From Isoetes taiwanensis (taxonomy: Eukaryota > Streptophyta > Lycopodiopsida > Isoetales > Isoetaceae): a DNA stretch of 64,000 nt. A model generated the notes under the pieces. It was not told where the DNA came from, ran no database searches, and saw nothing but the letters and a program-made list of their open reading frames with translations. Positions within the stretch are counted from its first letter, which is position 1. Every line of letters starts with the position of its first letter. This document shows positions 45,576 through 57,938 of the stretch, piece after piece. The stretch covers positions 501,178 to 565,177 of the forward strand of contig JAJEKV010000125.1 in NCBI GenBank assembly GCA_021234155.1, given 5' to 3'. The translations under genes were made by a program, and so were the position numbers.

Positions 45576-46520
45576 TCACTGCAACGACAGATCTCCTGCT
45601 GGAATAGACCTGGTTACAAGCTTAGCCCATGAAGCATGAGTCTCTGCAATCACTTTAAGGGCTTGTGCCTTACTTGCAGCTTTGTTTCCCAATCCAAACT
45701 TGTTAGCAGGCTTCCCATCAGGTATCTTATAATCCCTAAACCAATCCCTTACAGCAGTAAGGGTTCCTGGAAAATGTATCTCCACATCTTCTACGTCATT
45801 CACAAGAGATGCTTTAGGATCATCAATGCTAATTGCAATCACCTTCCAGTCTAATTCACCTTCATCAATCATGGCCAAAACTCCCAAAGGTTTCACCTTT
45901 AAAACCTCTCCCATGCGCCCCTTGCGCTGACCAATTTCTACAACATCTACTGGATCATTATCCCCAAAAGCCCCCTCTACCTCCAAATTTGCATGGTTAG
46001 GATCTTCCCATGTCTGTGGCAACAAACCATAATTCCAGTTAATGTTATAAGGGTAGTTTCTCAACTTGCCCTTCTTTGTATCCTGTTTTATGGGGGTATA
46101 CCTCTCCTCTGTTGCAATCTCCATCTTCGCGCTTGTTTCTTTGGGAATCTCAACCACAAAATGAAATAACCCATCTCCTACACTCAAAGGAATATCGTGC
46201 CAAGGAGAGACCGGCTTACCTTCCTCCCCAATGAAAAAAATACGGTAATCCAGGGTACCAAAATCTCCATCTTCCTTAACTTCATAAGGAACTTCCTCCT
46301 TTGTTTTCTGCAAGGCTTTCCAGACTAAAGCTCCATTTCCATTCTTTGCCCTCAAGCTGGCACAGAATGGCGCTCTCAAAAGCAGGGGTTTGCCAAAAAA
46401 ACCATGACCGAGTGTATTTTTAAAGTTACAGCGAGAGGGCTTACATGCTAAGGCTGGTTTGGGGATAAACCCGACGCCATAGCTGACGGCTCTGGATCCT
46501 CCTACTGCTGCCGCCGCCAT
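45576..46520 (-). CDS. Soluble inorganic pyrophosphatase, plastid type, intronless
   Basis: This 314-residue family I pyrophosphatase hydrolyses pyrophosphate to two phosphates with Mg2+ and pulls plastid biosynthesis forward. Residues 1 to about 65 are Ala/Ser/Arg/Lys-rich with few acids, as in a chloroplast transit peptide. The catalytic core keeps Glu124 (VVEIPK), Lys132 and Glu134 (AKMEI), Tyr164 (NYGLLPQTWEDP), the metal-binding Asp187/Asp189/Asp192 in GDNDPVD, Asp219, Asp224 and Lys226 (AMIDEGELDWK), and Tyr264/Lys265 (RDYK). It resembles Arabidopsis PPA6 in layout and length. The whole gene is one uninterrupted frame, whereas I recall PPA6 having several introns, so a retrocopy is possible. 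ATG at 46520 is the only reasonable start. A TATATCAC word lies about 30 bases upstream. Confidence 0.93.
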   Translation of the reverse strand: MAAAAVGGSRAVSYGVGFIPKPALACKPSRCNFKNTLGHGFFGKPLLLRAPFCASLRAKNGNGALVWKALQKTKEEVPYEVKEDGDFGTLDYRIFFIGEEGKPVSPWHDIPLSVGDGLFHFVVEIPKETSAKMEIATEERYTPIKQDTKKGKLRNYPYNINWNYGLLPQTWEDPNHANLEVEGAFGDNDPVDVVEIGQRKGRMGEVLKVKPLGVLAMIDEGELDWKVIAISIDDPKASLVNDVEDVEIHFPGTLTAVRDWFRDYKIPDGKPANKFGLGNKAASKAQALKVIAETHASWAKLVTRSIPAGDLSLQ

Positions 46521-47116
46521 CGCTGCCAGGCTCCAAAAAGCATGTGGAGTGATATAGGGGGGGTTTAACGTATCAGCTGATTTCTGTGGTCAAGAATTTA
46601 GAACATTTTTGCAGCGAATCTCTGGATATTCATAGCCAATCCCGATTTTTTTAATATTGTCGGATCATTTTTTCTATCTTATAATTTTGTATCTTTGAAT
46701 GTGATCCCTACATGCATATGTGGTGCCTGAGGTTGTATCTTTTTGGGCTTTTCAACATACATTATTGAAGATATTGGAATATAGTGGTGTACTATTGGGT
46801 AACTCAAGTTGATGAAGACATTTTTGGCGCATTGTTTGTCTTTGTATTTGTTTGAAAGCCCTTGATGGTAATTATGAGACTCTAGAAATCGGATGGGCCT
46901 CAAGATATTAGGAGTAATACAGAGCAAGAAATTTATTGCGGCATCAAACATTTCTTTGGTTGGACCCACTATTAATGTTCAATGACTGATACCTCGAAAT
47001 ATTTTTGAGTTCCGCCAGCAGTATATTTGTAAGACTTTCTACTTAGCTTTTTATATGTTTTTTGCAATATGTTTAGCATGCTATACTCTTTGTATTTCTA
47101 GAGCATACCAATTTCT
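46521..47116. other. Upstream region of the pyrophosphatase gene
   Basis: The first 150 bases would hold the minus-strand promoter and a short leader. The rest, up to the LINE at 47117, has no recognisable coding or repeat structure. Minor open frames carry no family motif. Confidence 0.4.
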
Positions 47117-48905
47117 GTGCACATTTCTATAGTTTGGCATAATACATTCTTCACATTGCGAGCTCTGGTTGAAGACAGCAGGAACCGCCGTCAGGATCTA
47201 TATTGTTGCTTCGTGGATTTTGCAAAGGCATTTGACACTGTGCCTCGGGAAAAACTATGGGCAAGATTGCGACAGCTGGGGGTTCCGGTAGATTTGCAGA
47301 ATGCAGTGTACAGGCTTTATGAAAAATGCTCGGGTCGGTTGCAGCCGACAAGCCAACCATTTGATAGTAGTATCGGGGTTCGCCAGGGATGCCCTCTCTC
47401 CCCAACATTGTTTGGGCTTTACATTGATCAATTGGAGAGTCGGGTTTGGCGATAATGGGGGCGACGGGGCTCACCTTCTCTACCGGATCATCAAGCGGTT
47501 AATATATGCCGATGATGTGGACCTCTAGCTTACACACCAGCGGACATGCAACGACATCTCGATGCCCGGACACATTTTGTCAAGCGACCGATATGCGCGT
47601 CAACTTGGCCAAGACTAAGGTGGTTTTCATATCATCTTCACGGCGGTAGAGGATCCCTCCTTCCGATTCGAGGACGGAATGTGGAAGTAGCATCCACATA
47701 CAAATATTTGGGAGTGGAGTTTCCGTCTACTATGCCTTTGGGACACATCCATACCGCCTACGAAGTTACTGGGCCGGAAAGCACTATATGCAATGCAAAA
47801 CAATAGTCATAGAGCGGAGTTGTATGATTGGACCCATCATCCACACCTGTTCAAAGTCTTAGTGGAGCTGTCGCCCTTTTATACGGGGTTGAAGTATGGG
47901 GCCCAGTAGTATCCCTCGCTACTTGGAATGACTTGGAGGCAGTGAAAGCCTTCTTGGTACGAGCACTAGGGGGTGAAGTCCACGGTCCCATATCAAATTC
48001 TCTTGCAGAAAACAGATTCTTGCCTCTTCGTCAGAGGGCGGCCCTTGATCGCCACATTGTCTATTTTCGGAAGGTGGTCAACATGGACGATGCTCGTCTC
48101 CCAAAACTAGCTTATATCATGGCAATGGGGCCACAACGCCTCAAGGCCCTGCTGGGGGAAAAAGAGAGCTCAATGGATGGCTAGATGGAATGTGCGAGAG
48201 CACAGGTGCATACATGTGCAAACAGAGGCGATCGCCATAGCTTGAGGCAATATCTTGACGCTTGCTTCATCGCAAGCTTTGGGATGCCGCCCTTGAGCAG
48301 TCAAGACAAAGACACTACTACCGCCACATAAATCCCACATTGGAACGAGGCCCACAATGCTACCTGCGCACCCACTTGCCCATGAAAAGACGCAGACTCA
48401 TTGCCTCCATTCGCCGCGGGGGCACATCATCTTCGAATTGAGACAGTGGATGGATTGGTGAGCCACGTCGGGGCGTGCTCGTCAATGCCGCCAAATGGGA
48501 GTCATTGAGGATGAATCTCATACCCTTCAAAGTTGCCCAAAGATATGATCAAACCGGGGACGCGCTATGCCGAGTTGGTGGTCGCCCGCCAACCGCTACA
48601 TGTGACATTGAGCACGGCATCCGTACGGATGCTAGGATCATACCTTCAGGAGGTCATGGACATGCGAGATCAGCTATGTCCTCGGGCACGCACTTGACAT
48701 GTACATACACATTTATTTCATGATGATGTATACTTGTACAGTTTGACAGCATTCTTATTACTGCCACGGTTTTTCCCTCGAAAACCCTTCGGGCGGGGGT
48801 TTTTTAACCCGGACAGTAATAAGTTTGCTGCGCTCCTTCTGGGTCCCATAGGCCGATTGGTCTCAGTGGACGATAAAAAAACTATTCTATTCTATTCTAT
48901 TATAT
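47117..48905 (+). mobile_element. Non-L1 LINE, 5'-truncated and broken, with hairpin 3' end
   Basis: The plus strand encodes LYCCFVDFAKAFDTVPREK, then GVRQGCPLSPTLFGLYIDQLE, and after a shift LIYADDVDL near 47500. A thumb-like part with KYLGVEF follows near 47700. Past 47880 comes GVEVWGP and finally a C-terminal piece near 48370-48440 with MKRRR and ASIRRG. The C-terminal piece matches that of the LINE at 58 kb. Multiple frameshifts break it. The 3' end is a stem-loop (48754-48823), a GGACGATAAAA word and a (CTATT)n tail at about 48882-48902, instead of poly-A. No endonuclease is present, so the 5' part is lost. Confidence 0.8.
48754..48823 (+). other. 3'-terminal stem-loop of the LINE
   Basis: CTTATTACTG (48754-48763) pairs perfectly with CAGTAATAAG (48814-48823). 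Inside, GGTTTTTCCCTCG and CGGGCGGGGGTTTTTTAACC form the loop region, in which AACCCTTCGGGC can fold further. It resembles a terminator but lies in a LINE 3' UTR and is conserved in position in two other copies. Confidence 0.65.
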
Positions 48906-49929
48906 TTTTGGCATATTAAATATATTTGAAGATAAAAGGCATAGATTTTTTAAGGTCTCTAGCCAGATTTTTGCTAAGGAATCCCAATATGCCGAATGTT
49001 GAGTTGTACTCTTATAAATCATCATTTACTTCGTCTCCTATTCTTCTTCCTAATTGATCTTTCGACCAAATTGCTAAGATGACACTCTCACACGGGGTCC
49101 CACTAAGGACATCCCTAAGGTAGCCCTTAAGGATGAAAGTTCGTCAAAAGGCTATTTTTTAAGGGTATCGAAACATTTCGACACTATAGTTTAGTAGCAC
49201 CCGTTATTAGATAAAAAAAATAAAATTAGCCAACTTTTCTATAAACAAATCTCACTCCACTTGAAAATATGCCATATCCACTAAGCGGCATAATTGTAGA
49301 TTCGTCCTATCTTCTACCCTTCTTTTAGAAGCTTTCTCAAGGAATCGCGTAATATTCTAGATTTTCTCCACAACCTAATCTATTCACCATATCCATCTAG
49401 TCACACATGATAATTTTAAGAGCTACTTTTTGTGGTTATTGTAGAGCAAATTAAGCTCTAAGGATTCATTGGAGAGGATTCTATTTATAGGCCTCCCTTT
49501 TAATAGATTTGTTTTATCTACAAGCCACATTCTTACTTGCAAACCGTTAAATTGTCATATTGCATCATGCAACTATAGTTGTAATGTGTTTGTGCCCTTG
49601 ATTAAAAGTAAGTGAACAAAATTTCCTTGCAAAAATTGCACTTGGGAAAAAAAGGACACTTAAATTTTGACGAAATAATACTGGCCATGATTCGCCTAGA
49701 TTTCTATAAAAAATGACGTTCGACAAGATAACTAATCTTGTAACTCTATTATTCGCCCGATCTTCTAAATTATGGTTAGAAATGTTTGGCCTTAAGGACA
49801 ACCCTGGACATCCCTGAGTGTTGTCAATCTAAGACACTAGGGTTCTCAAATATATATATGAGCAATGGCAACAGACCTGCAGCATTAAGCAAGTTAATTC
49901 TACTATATAGAGGCATTATCATAACAATA
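48906..49929. other. Intergenic, nothing recognised
   Basis: About 1 kb of AT-rich DNA follows the LINE tail. I see no gene, no tandem repeat and no terminal repeat until the CTAG-plus-hairpin sequence at 49930 that marks the candidate Helitron end. Confidence 0.35.
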
Positions 49930-50920
49930 CTAGTTACAGTGCCCGGCGTTGCCGGGCTTCAGCAAAAATGGATCTTGGTTGTTCTTTTTGTTTAGGGATG
50001 GAGCTTGTTATTGAAGTTGTGGCTTTTTGAACTTAATGTATTGTGCAATTGACAAAGTTGAGAATCAGTGTAACAATGTAATATTAGCTAATGTCATGGA
50101 GAAAGAGCTAATTACCTTCAAAGGTGGGATCATCATGTGACATGTGGAGTGTTATTTAATACAAATATGTTACGCTTGGATGTTGGATATGGATGAGTGC
50201 AGTTATATAGGACAATAACTTCTGCTTTGAAAAGGCCTTATAATAAGGCATACAATGTGAAGTCTATGTAGTTGGATATGGATGAGTGTAGTTATATAGT
50301 TGGATATGGTCTTCTAAAGTTGATGTAATAGATAAAAGCAAGCAATTTGGTTTATCGGCAATGCGTGAAAGATGCAAAACACTAAGGCACAAATTGTGCT
50401 ACAAATTCTGATGCAGATGCATTGCTTATACTAATTCCATCCTGGTTGCACTTAGCAATGGTTTTTCATGGAGATGCAAAAGGGAGCACAATAGTTGTAA
50501 TTAATTTGTTTGCTCCGTGAAGAACCACTTATCCTTAATACAGAATCTATACACTACCCAATGCTTAATAATAAAAAAAAGGATGTATTTTGGAATTAAA
50601 CCCAATAAATCCCTGGTAACTTATTAAAACATACAGCACATGCTAAACCTTGCAACATAGAAGGGAATGTGTCCTTAATTATATTGCAACCAATTAATAT
50701 TGCCACATAAATTATCCTCAGTTGTATTTGGTTGCCATATAAATCCTCTTTACTTAGGAAGCGAAAGCAAGTCCAAAGTCACTTTCTATAATTTCTAGTA
50801 AAAAGGATATTATGATGGCTTTATTGCTTTACTTGTCTTTCTAGACATGCTTTACCTGTCTTTCTAGACATGCAGTCAGTATGTATATTATCTATAAGAT
50901 GAAAACGTGCATCCAACATT

Positions 50921-51358
50921 TATAATCGAATTGGATATTTAGTAGCATCTAGAAGTTTAGATACTATTTTGCCAATGTCATGGGCCTGAGATGCACAGCA
51001 TTAGATGTATTAGATTACTTGCTTGGGTTAATATTTAGCATTGCACCCTCCAGAACACCTGCAAATATTTCACCTTCACCTGGATCCATGCTGCAAAGCA
51101 ACTCCAGCAGTCTTAGACAAATCACTTCTTGTTTATGTTTATAATTGAATTGGATATTCAGTAGCACCAAGAAGTTTAGATGCTATTTTGCCAATGTCAT
51201 GGGCCTGAGATGCATAGCATTAGATGTATTAAATTACTTGCTTGGGTTAATATTTAGCGTTGCACACTCCAGAACACCTGCAAATGTTTCATCTTCACCT
51301 GGGTCCATGCTGCAAAGCAACTCCAGCAGTCTTAGACAAATCACTTCTTGCTAAGCTC
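50921..51358. repeat. 219-bp tandem duplication
   Basis: The block starting TATAATCGAATTGG at 50921 is repeated at 51140 with about 5% change. It includes GCCAATGTCATGGGCCTGAG and ends in CTCCAGCAGTCTTAG. A third partial copy of its last part lies near 51825-51905. Confidence 0.9.
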
Positions 51359-52318
51359 TCAGAAACAAAAATGTCCTAAAGGCAAACATACAGAATATGG
51401 TTTTCAAAATTCTCCTTACATGTATTTTGTTGCCGATGAATATCTAGGATATAGAAAGAAGGTATGAATTTGTTGTGGTCATCAGAGTAACGATCTGCAT
51501 GGAGAGAATGCCCATAGGAACTCACAGGGTTTGTAACAAAGCGTGCAATTTAGCTTCCATTACTGCGCATTCCAAGTGCAGCAATTACACAGAAGAACAT
51601 TAAACAACAGAGCCTGATGCTGACATAATTGTAGACTCTGCAGGTAAAAAAAGCACTGTTATGGAACTATGAGATCTGAAATGTGAATTAGGAAATTCAT
51701 GGATGCTGTATATATTCCATATTACTGGAGAAGTTCAAGATTGTATAGTTCATTATTGACCAACCTCACTTAGAAATTCTAGCATTCGTATGCTATCTGA
51801 AAAAAAAACCATATGTGTGCACTTCAGAACACCTGCAAATGTTTCACCTGAGTCCATGATGCAAAGCAACTCCAGGCTCTAGCAATCTAGACAAATCACC
51901 TCTTGCTTAGCTCTCAAAAACAAAAATCTCCTAAAAAGCAAACATACAGAATATGGTTTTTAAAATCGCTTACCTGTATTTTGTTTCCTATGAATCTCTA
52001 GGGTATTGAAAGGAATGAATCTCTAGGGTATTGAAAGAAGGTATGAATTTGTTGTGGTCATCAGAGTAATGGTCTGCATGCGAGAATGCCCATAGGAAGC
52101 CACAGGGTTTGTAATGTCAAAGCTTGCAATTTCGCTTCCATCACTGTGCATTTCAAATGTAGCAATTACACAAAAGAATATTAAACAACAGAGCCTGATG
52201 CTGACATAATTGTAGACTTTGCAGATAAAAGAAAGCACTATTATGGAAGTATGAGATCTGACCTCTGAATTAGCTCTGCGAAATTCATGGTTGCTGTATA
52301 TATTCCATATTACTGGAG
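51270..52318. repeat. ~555-bp tandem duplication
   Basis: The region from about 51270 to 51772 is repeated at about 51825-52318, an offset of about 555 bases. Both copies carry CCAGAACACCTGCAAATG, AACATACAGAATATGG, AAGGTATGAATTTGTTGTGG and GCCTGATGCTGACATAATTG. No coding sense is seen. Together with the 219-bp repeat it shows repeated local duplication. Confidence 0.88.
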
Positions 52319-52329
52319 GGCCTTCAATG

Positions 52330-54385
52330 TCGTTCAAACTTAAATTGTTCGTCTAGTAAGCCTGAACAACAAAGCCTACAAAGCATGTGTGGTTGAAATT
52401 TATTCTACCTTGCTTTATGGGGAATGTGTGAAAGATGCCTAAGAGGAAGGGAAAATTATACTACAGTTTCCCATGTAGCTGCATTATGTTGTCCACTATC
52501 TCAGCTGGATGGAAGAGATGTAAAGGCCAAATAAGATGTGCTTGGTCATTCTATCTTGCAAGGTCCAATGCACAGCCACAACATATAGCTTTTATCAGCA
52601 GTATGCATAGCCACATCGCTTAAGGTGTCACAGCCACACTTGGCTTTAAGGTTCTAAGACAGTGCATATTTGTTGCAATCACACAATGGAGGCATTTGCA
52701 TGGCATCTAAACTTTAAACATGGATAAAGAGAGGGGTAGCCAAAGTGGTGCTAGTTCCATATCCTGCACTCAGGTAATGTACATTACCTTGTTTTCCACT
52801 TGAATTAGATGCATGGCACAGAATGGCATCTCAAACCACAAAATTAACGTCTTGGATCCATCCAACCATTGGATCAAATAAAATGCAACCATATACCTCT
52901 TCAATTTAATTGCTCCGAGATGCAGGAAGAGAAAAGATAAAAATTATCCAAAGCAATAGTAGCATCAAAAAGAATTTGGAAAAGCAAAATTACCTGGCTA
53001 GGCAACATCTATTGTTGCCATCAGAGCTTGGAAATGTAAAATGTCACTTTCCATGCTCGGCCTACTGTGTTTAATGCAAACAGCTTGGCCAAGGACATTT
53101 GGGCAACGAAATTGCTACATTAACAAATTGTTTTTCTCACATAAAGAGAGAGCATTCTTGCTAGCAAGGACTATCTACCTTACCATTGCCCATACAGAGA
53201 CATTCACTCAATTTGTGATGGCAACTTCTGATCAAACTTTAGCTATGACTTGCATGAAGATGAGTATACAGATTCAAAGTATTGAAACTTGCATATCTCA
53301 ACACAAAATTATAGTGTTCAAAATACATTTCATACTTTCTGCATAATGAGCTCATAGAACCTTGGACTACATACCTTATATCTCAAATCGTGCTGTCGAT
53401 GTGACCCTTTAGGTCTTCAGAAAAAATAATCTAGTTGTATCACTTGCAAGTATACAGATATGCAGCGTGATCACATCGTATAAATTGAAATTCATAGGTA
53501 GATGGAGAAACTAAGGTCTATGGAGCTGGGCTGCCACAATATGCACTAATGAAATGTGCCTAACACAGCAAAGTGCTGTAGATCCTACTTGCAACAAAAT
53601 AATAAACGAAATAAAGGAATGCATAATAATAAAGATTTGATATTGTTACGCCTGTATAGGCTAAAAATTGCAGCAGAAATTGTTGGTCTTTTATGAAATG
53701 GGAATGCAAGATTTCTCAGACTACAACTGAATTGCAAAATGACCAAATTGCATCGCATATAAGGGAGAATGGAGCTTCACCAATACAATGAAGAATCTGA
53801 CCCTAAATTCCTTTGCTGGAAGCAATACACAAGAACTAAACTGCACCAGAACTTGCAAATCTGAGCTTCAATTTGAATCATCACTTACTATTTATATTGA
53901 AATCGGAAAAGAAATGAGCATAAGGATTTTTTGTGAAGGCTAGACTAGCAGACATAACAAATTTATAATACATACCTTATCACCTAGGCAAGGTGGAAGC
54001 ATGCTATGCCCATCTAAACAGGAGAAAGAGAGCAAAAAGTACGCACCTGCATATGACTAGGAGAGATGGATGTTGTGTTTTAGGAAATAGGTCCAGCACA
54101 TGGACATAAAAATTCTTTGCTCAAGATCTCTAGACATCGAAATTGTAGGTTAGGGACCTTAGAAACTAATAACAAATGGCTCAGCTTCAACAAAGTCACT
54201 CACCTATGTAATTTGGGTTGCAGACCTCTTAGAAGCCCAGGAGACGAAACCCCAAGCCTGCTACAAAACCCAAAACAAAAAGGGGGCTCCAGAGCAGCAA
54301 TCTTAGTGCTGAAAGAGGTTATTGAACCTGTGCCTACTCCCTTCTACTACAGAATTATGAGAAATCATGATGCCACCAATTTGAT
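52330..54385. other. Unrecognised region within the candidate Helitron
   Basis: About 2 kb has only short open frames, none with a family motif. It is AT-rich with scattered A-runs and no tandem array. I cannot say whether it is captured host DNA or transposon filler. Confidence 0.3.
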
Positions 54386-54537
54386 AATGAGATTATCATG
54401 ATTCAAGCAACCAAAACGTCCCAGCAAGCCATCAAACAATACCAAAAGTAGGTTTCCAAATAATGAAATTATCATGATTCAAGCAACAAAAACGTCCCAG
54501 TAAACCATCAAACATTACCAAGAGTAGGTTTCAGGAT
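54386..54537. repeat. 76-bp tandem duplication
   Basis: The unit ATTATCATGATTCAAGCAA at 54392 recurs at 54468. Both copies run through AACGTCCCAG, CCATCAAACA and AGTAGGTTTC. The two copies differ at a few bases. Confidence 0.85.
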
Positions 54538-55074
54538 TTTAGATTACTTGGCAACCACTAAATCGTGAGAAGAACATGAGAGCATGCAGTCCAGCTATGA
54601 AAGAAACATCTGAAGCTCTGCATGCAACCAAATAGTATCTAGATTCTGCATCCGTCGAACATAGAGATGGCTCGACCAATTTGCAGCATGTTGTGTCTTC
54701 CTGTTCCTTTTTCTACCGGATTTGCCCCAAATTTCCCATCCCTAAATTCGGCCCCTTCTCTTCCTTCTTTTCATCTGATTTACAGCGGTTTCTCCTATTG
54801 TGGAATCCAGGAAATCAGATTCCGTGGCCTGCATGCTGAATCCGCCAAGGCCTTCAAACGCGGATGAATAACCCAAAATCTAAATTTCTAAATCATAAGA
54901 AAAATGCAAACCCGATTTTTGGATGCCGTAAACTTTTTCCAGCAGCTAAAATCCTTAAAACCTTTGAAAACCAACCTGAAAAAAAAATCCAAAAAGTTTT
55001 CCACTTGACGGAAAAATCGAATTTAAACAATAGGATATGGGATCTAACACAAAAAGATCTCATATATTAGCTGC
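54538..55074. other. Unrecognised stretch
   Basis: About 540 bases without a supported gene lie downstream (minus-strand sense) of the ParB-like ORF. AT-rich from about 54860 with A-runs near 54978. Nothing else is seen. Confidence 0.3.
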
Positions 55075-55583
55075 TCAAAAGTTTTCTTTATAATTATTAC
55101 AAGAGGGCCTCACGAGAGGTTGACATATGAAGCTAATCTTGTGGACGAAGCTCATTTTCAATTTGTACTCGTTGTCAACATTGTGACTATTGGAAACAAT
55201 TTTTGCTTCTTTATCTGTCAAGCCATAATAAACAGCACAGATGACCGGAAAACACCTCGGGCTCTTCTTTTCTTTGTAGAGCTGCCTCCTTGCCTTAAAA
55301 CTGTGATTGCCATCCAGAACGTAATGCATGTAGGTATCTGCATTTTCTCTATTGTATGTATGGGGGCCATGCACTGTGTTGGGTCAACAAGGATGACATT
55401 AGGAGCCACATGAGCATTGGGGTTGCCCCTCATTCTATCCCCCAGGTTCCTCAAATGATCTGTGTAAATTTTACGAACCTGAAGTGGCCTCTCACCAGCT
55501 TCATTTTTGGGGGGCAACCTCATGCTTGTAACTGGCAAGTACAAAACCCCTGGCACAAATTGATCATTGTTTATTTGCTCCAT
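55075..55583 (-). pseudogene. ParB/sulfiredoxin-fold-like ORF, one frameshift
   Basis: ATG 55583 opens a frame with PGVLYLPVTSMRLPP, then an IYTDHLRNLGDRM segment and APNVILVDP. After a frameshift near 55365 it continues with YVLDGNHSFKARRQL, FPVICAVYYGLTDKEAK and NSHNVDNEYK. Order and spacing match the ParB-N fold: an effective-address strand, then D/G-N-H-S in place of DG-x-HR, then the Pro-Val strand and a helix after LTDEEA. The frame may extend upstream to about 55650 through a Lys-rich stretch, and coding-like minus-strand fragments continue to about 56690 without a family I know. ParB-like domains occur in plasmid partition proteins, nucleases and some eukaryotic mobile elements. The assignment is by pattern and is tentative. 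Confidence 0.4.
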
Positions 55584-55649
55584 TCTTTCGGAGGTCCCTG
55601 GGGCTTTTCCTTTGCCTTTTCTTTTCTTGGAGCTTTCTTCTGGCTGTAT

Positions 55650-56690
55650 GAAAAGTCCTCACTAAGACTGGAATAAATTTTTTGTATGATGGCACAAAAG
55701 CTTCCTTTGTTTCTGTGGTGTGCTAATGTACTTGTAGAGTGGATCTGGTTGTACCCTAACAAGTCCAAAAAATGCCATGTCCGCAACTATGAAGCCTTGG
55801 GACGTTTTGAAAGACAACCTTCCCACTTGTACAGACTGCTCAGCCATCTCCGTAACCTACTTGATAGTGCCCATGCATTCAAATTCGCTGTCGTCATAAT
55901 GCTTTTGCTCGGGGCTTTTGCAAATATGCAGAAAAGTCAAGGTGTTGTACATTCCTCCAGTTCCTCTTGTGGTAAGCCACTGGGTTTGTAGAGTCTCGTA
56001 TATTGCAGGCTCAGCACAGTCCTGGGGCTTTCCTTGTAGGTTGGGCTTTCCTTGTAGGTTAGGCTTTTTCACAATCTTCAATGTTCTCTTTGTAACCTCC
56101 TTGGATGCATCTTGCCTGTAAGTGAAAATAATTTGAAGAAAAGACGTCAAGCAAGCAAAATTACCACCACCCTTTCTTGTCTCTAGTTCCTCAAGTTCGG
56201 AGGAAACACTTGGCCAACATATATTTTCTGTGAATGCCTATCCTTCTCCGTCTCCCACCTCAACAAGATCCTTGTTGAGAACAGGCTACCCACACCATTT
56301 GTAGTTTTTTCTACTTCAAATAGAAGCATAAGGATTGCAGCATGCTTAGAAGAATGCGAGATTCTCCACAACTTCTCTCACCATGACTTCACTACAAATG
56401 AGGATGACGTTGCAGCATTCACACCTCTTCAAACAACTGTTGTGACACATGGATTTGCAGAATTTCGAACAACAATAACAGATATCTTTGCAAGAACTCC
56501 TCAACAAGACGATGCCACAACTTCTGCTGCCACAACATCCTATGGCCCATCACCGACATTGAACATTGTGCCTCCGACTTTTCTAGGTATAGCTTCACGT
56601 GTCTATTTTCCTCTAGAAACACACCTCGGAGAGCAGAGGAGGTCACTTCTTGAGTGGAACTCTCCTCAGAAGATGAAGATACCAACGAGA
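55650..56690 (-). pseudogene. Coding-like fragments upstream of the ParB-like ORF
   Basis: Several minus-strand open segments (56685-56419, 56371-56183, 56150-55857, 55786-55571) each look more coding-like than random, with mixed hydrophobic and charged composition. They lie in line with the ParB-like ORF. I cannot join them with confidence and no domain is recognisable. They may be exons or a frameshifted N-terminal part. A small direct repeat encodes NLQGKP twice near 56035-56060. Confidence 0.25.
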
Positions 56691-57938
56691 AGCAATGAGA
56701 TTACATGTTCTCCAGCCAATCTTCCAAGAAATACAAGGTGGATTTTAGCTTGAGAGCATGCTCTTCTGTAAGAAGAAGAAACTTATGGACAAACAAAAAA
56801 TGAGGAGATTTCTAAGAACTAGTGCATGCTGCTCATTGGGTTGCATCAACATGCTAAACTTCGTGCAGTTAGAGAAAACTAAAGTTCTATGACATTAGCA
56901 GACCAGAATGCCTATTTGGCTTATCATATAAGACCAGACCGCCACACCTTCTTGTATTACATTAATCGTGAACATGTGTGCTATATGCTTTATGGTTGTG
57001 CACTGTTTAGGGTCTGTTAGAATGTCTCGAATTAAAAGACTGGATAAAAACCCAGCAAGTGATGATCATTGTGGGCCAAGAAAAGTTGTAACAATGCACG
57101 CTCTAGCTGCTGTGTCATGGATGGAGAAATATTTTAAAGAAACATGTGAAACGTTGCATGACAACAACATGTATCATTTGACTGACAATTCATAAAGGCC
57201 TGCGAAAGATACTTTTAACAGAATGGAAAAATTAATATAATCTGGTGCTGAGCTATGAGCTTTAGCTGCAAGAAGTTCCAACTGTGCAACTTACATTACC
57301 CCTTCATAGCCAATCTCCATGAGATAGAACAAACATTTTGGCTGCAAGAAGTTGAAATTGTGCAACTTACATTGCTCTTTTGTACTTAATCTCTATGACC
57401 TTATGTCTATGACATCAAAATCTAGATAAACAGATAGATAGAAGCAAAGCTAGGAAATCAACTACCAAATGAAATAAAACTATACAACTAAAGCCACATT
57501 ACCTGGAAGGAAATGCAAGTGAAAAACTGCCAAAAGTTCTCACATGGCCAGCTCTAACTAAATTGGAGTAGGATCATCTGATTATAGGTTTTCAATTTAG
57601 ATGAAGTGGACAAAAAACTTAAAATAAAGTGTATAGGAAACGAAGCCCACATCTCTGCAATCTTTGATGATGGAATTGAGATTCATCAAAACGAAATCGG
57701 AGCACCTCAAATCCCCTGAAATGGGCTCTGAATTCCTGCTTAAACCTCAGTTGGTACTTCAAAGAAAATGATAAATCCAAAAAATTCTAAAGGTTAAAAC
57801 ATACCGTTGTCGTTTGCTCGCTGCCAGCACCTCGATCATAAAGTGATTATCTGGTGTAAGAGAATCAGGAAATACCTAGACTGGCTTACTTCTATATTAC
57901 AATAACTCAAGATGCATCTGGACATCTGCAACTACGAA
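56691..57938. other. Unrecognised region
   Basis: About 1.25 kb has no supported gene. Two related short blocks (GCAAGAAGTT near 57270 and 57341, each followed by GTGCAACTTACATT and a repeat of the TCTCCATGAGATAGAAC kind) form an imperfect duplication at 57240-57400. The rest is unique AT-rich sequence. Confidence 0.35.

Noticed and set aside
45576-46520. Bacterial contamination or recent bacterial transfer of the pyrophosphatase
   Set aside because: The long N-terminal transit-peptide-like extension and the plant-type core layout argue for a plant plastid enzyme.
48754-48823. Rho-independent terminator
   Set aside because: The stem-loop with T-runs resembles one, but it sits in a LINE 3' UTR in a plant genome and is followed by the LINE tail.
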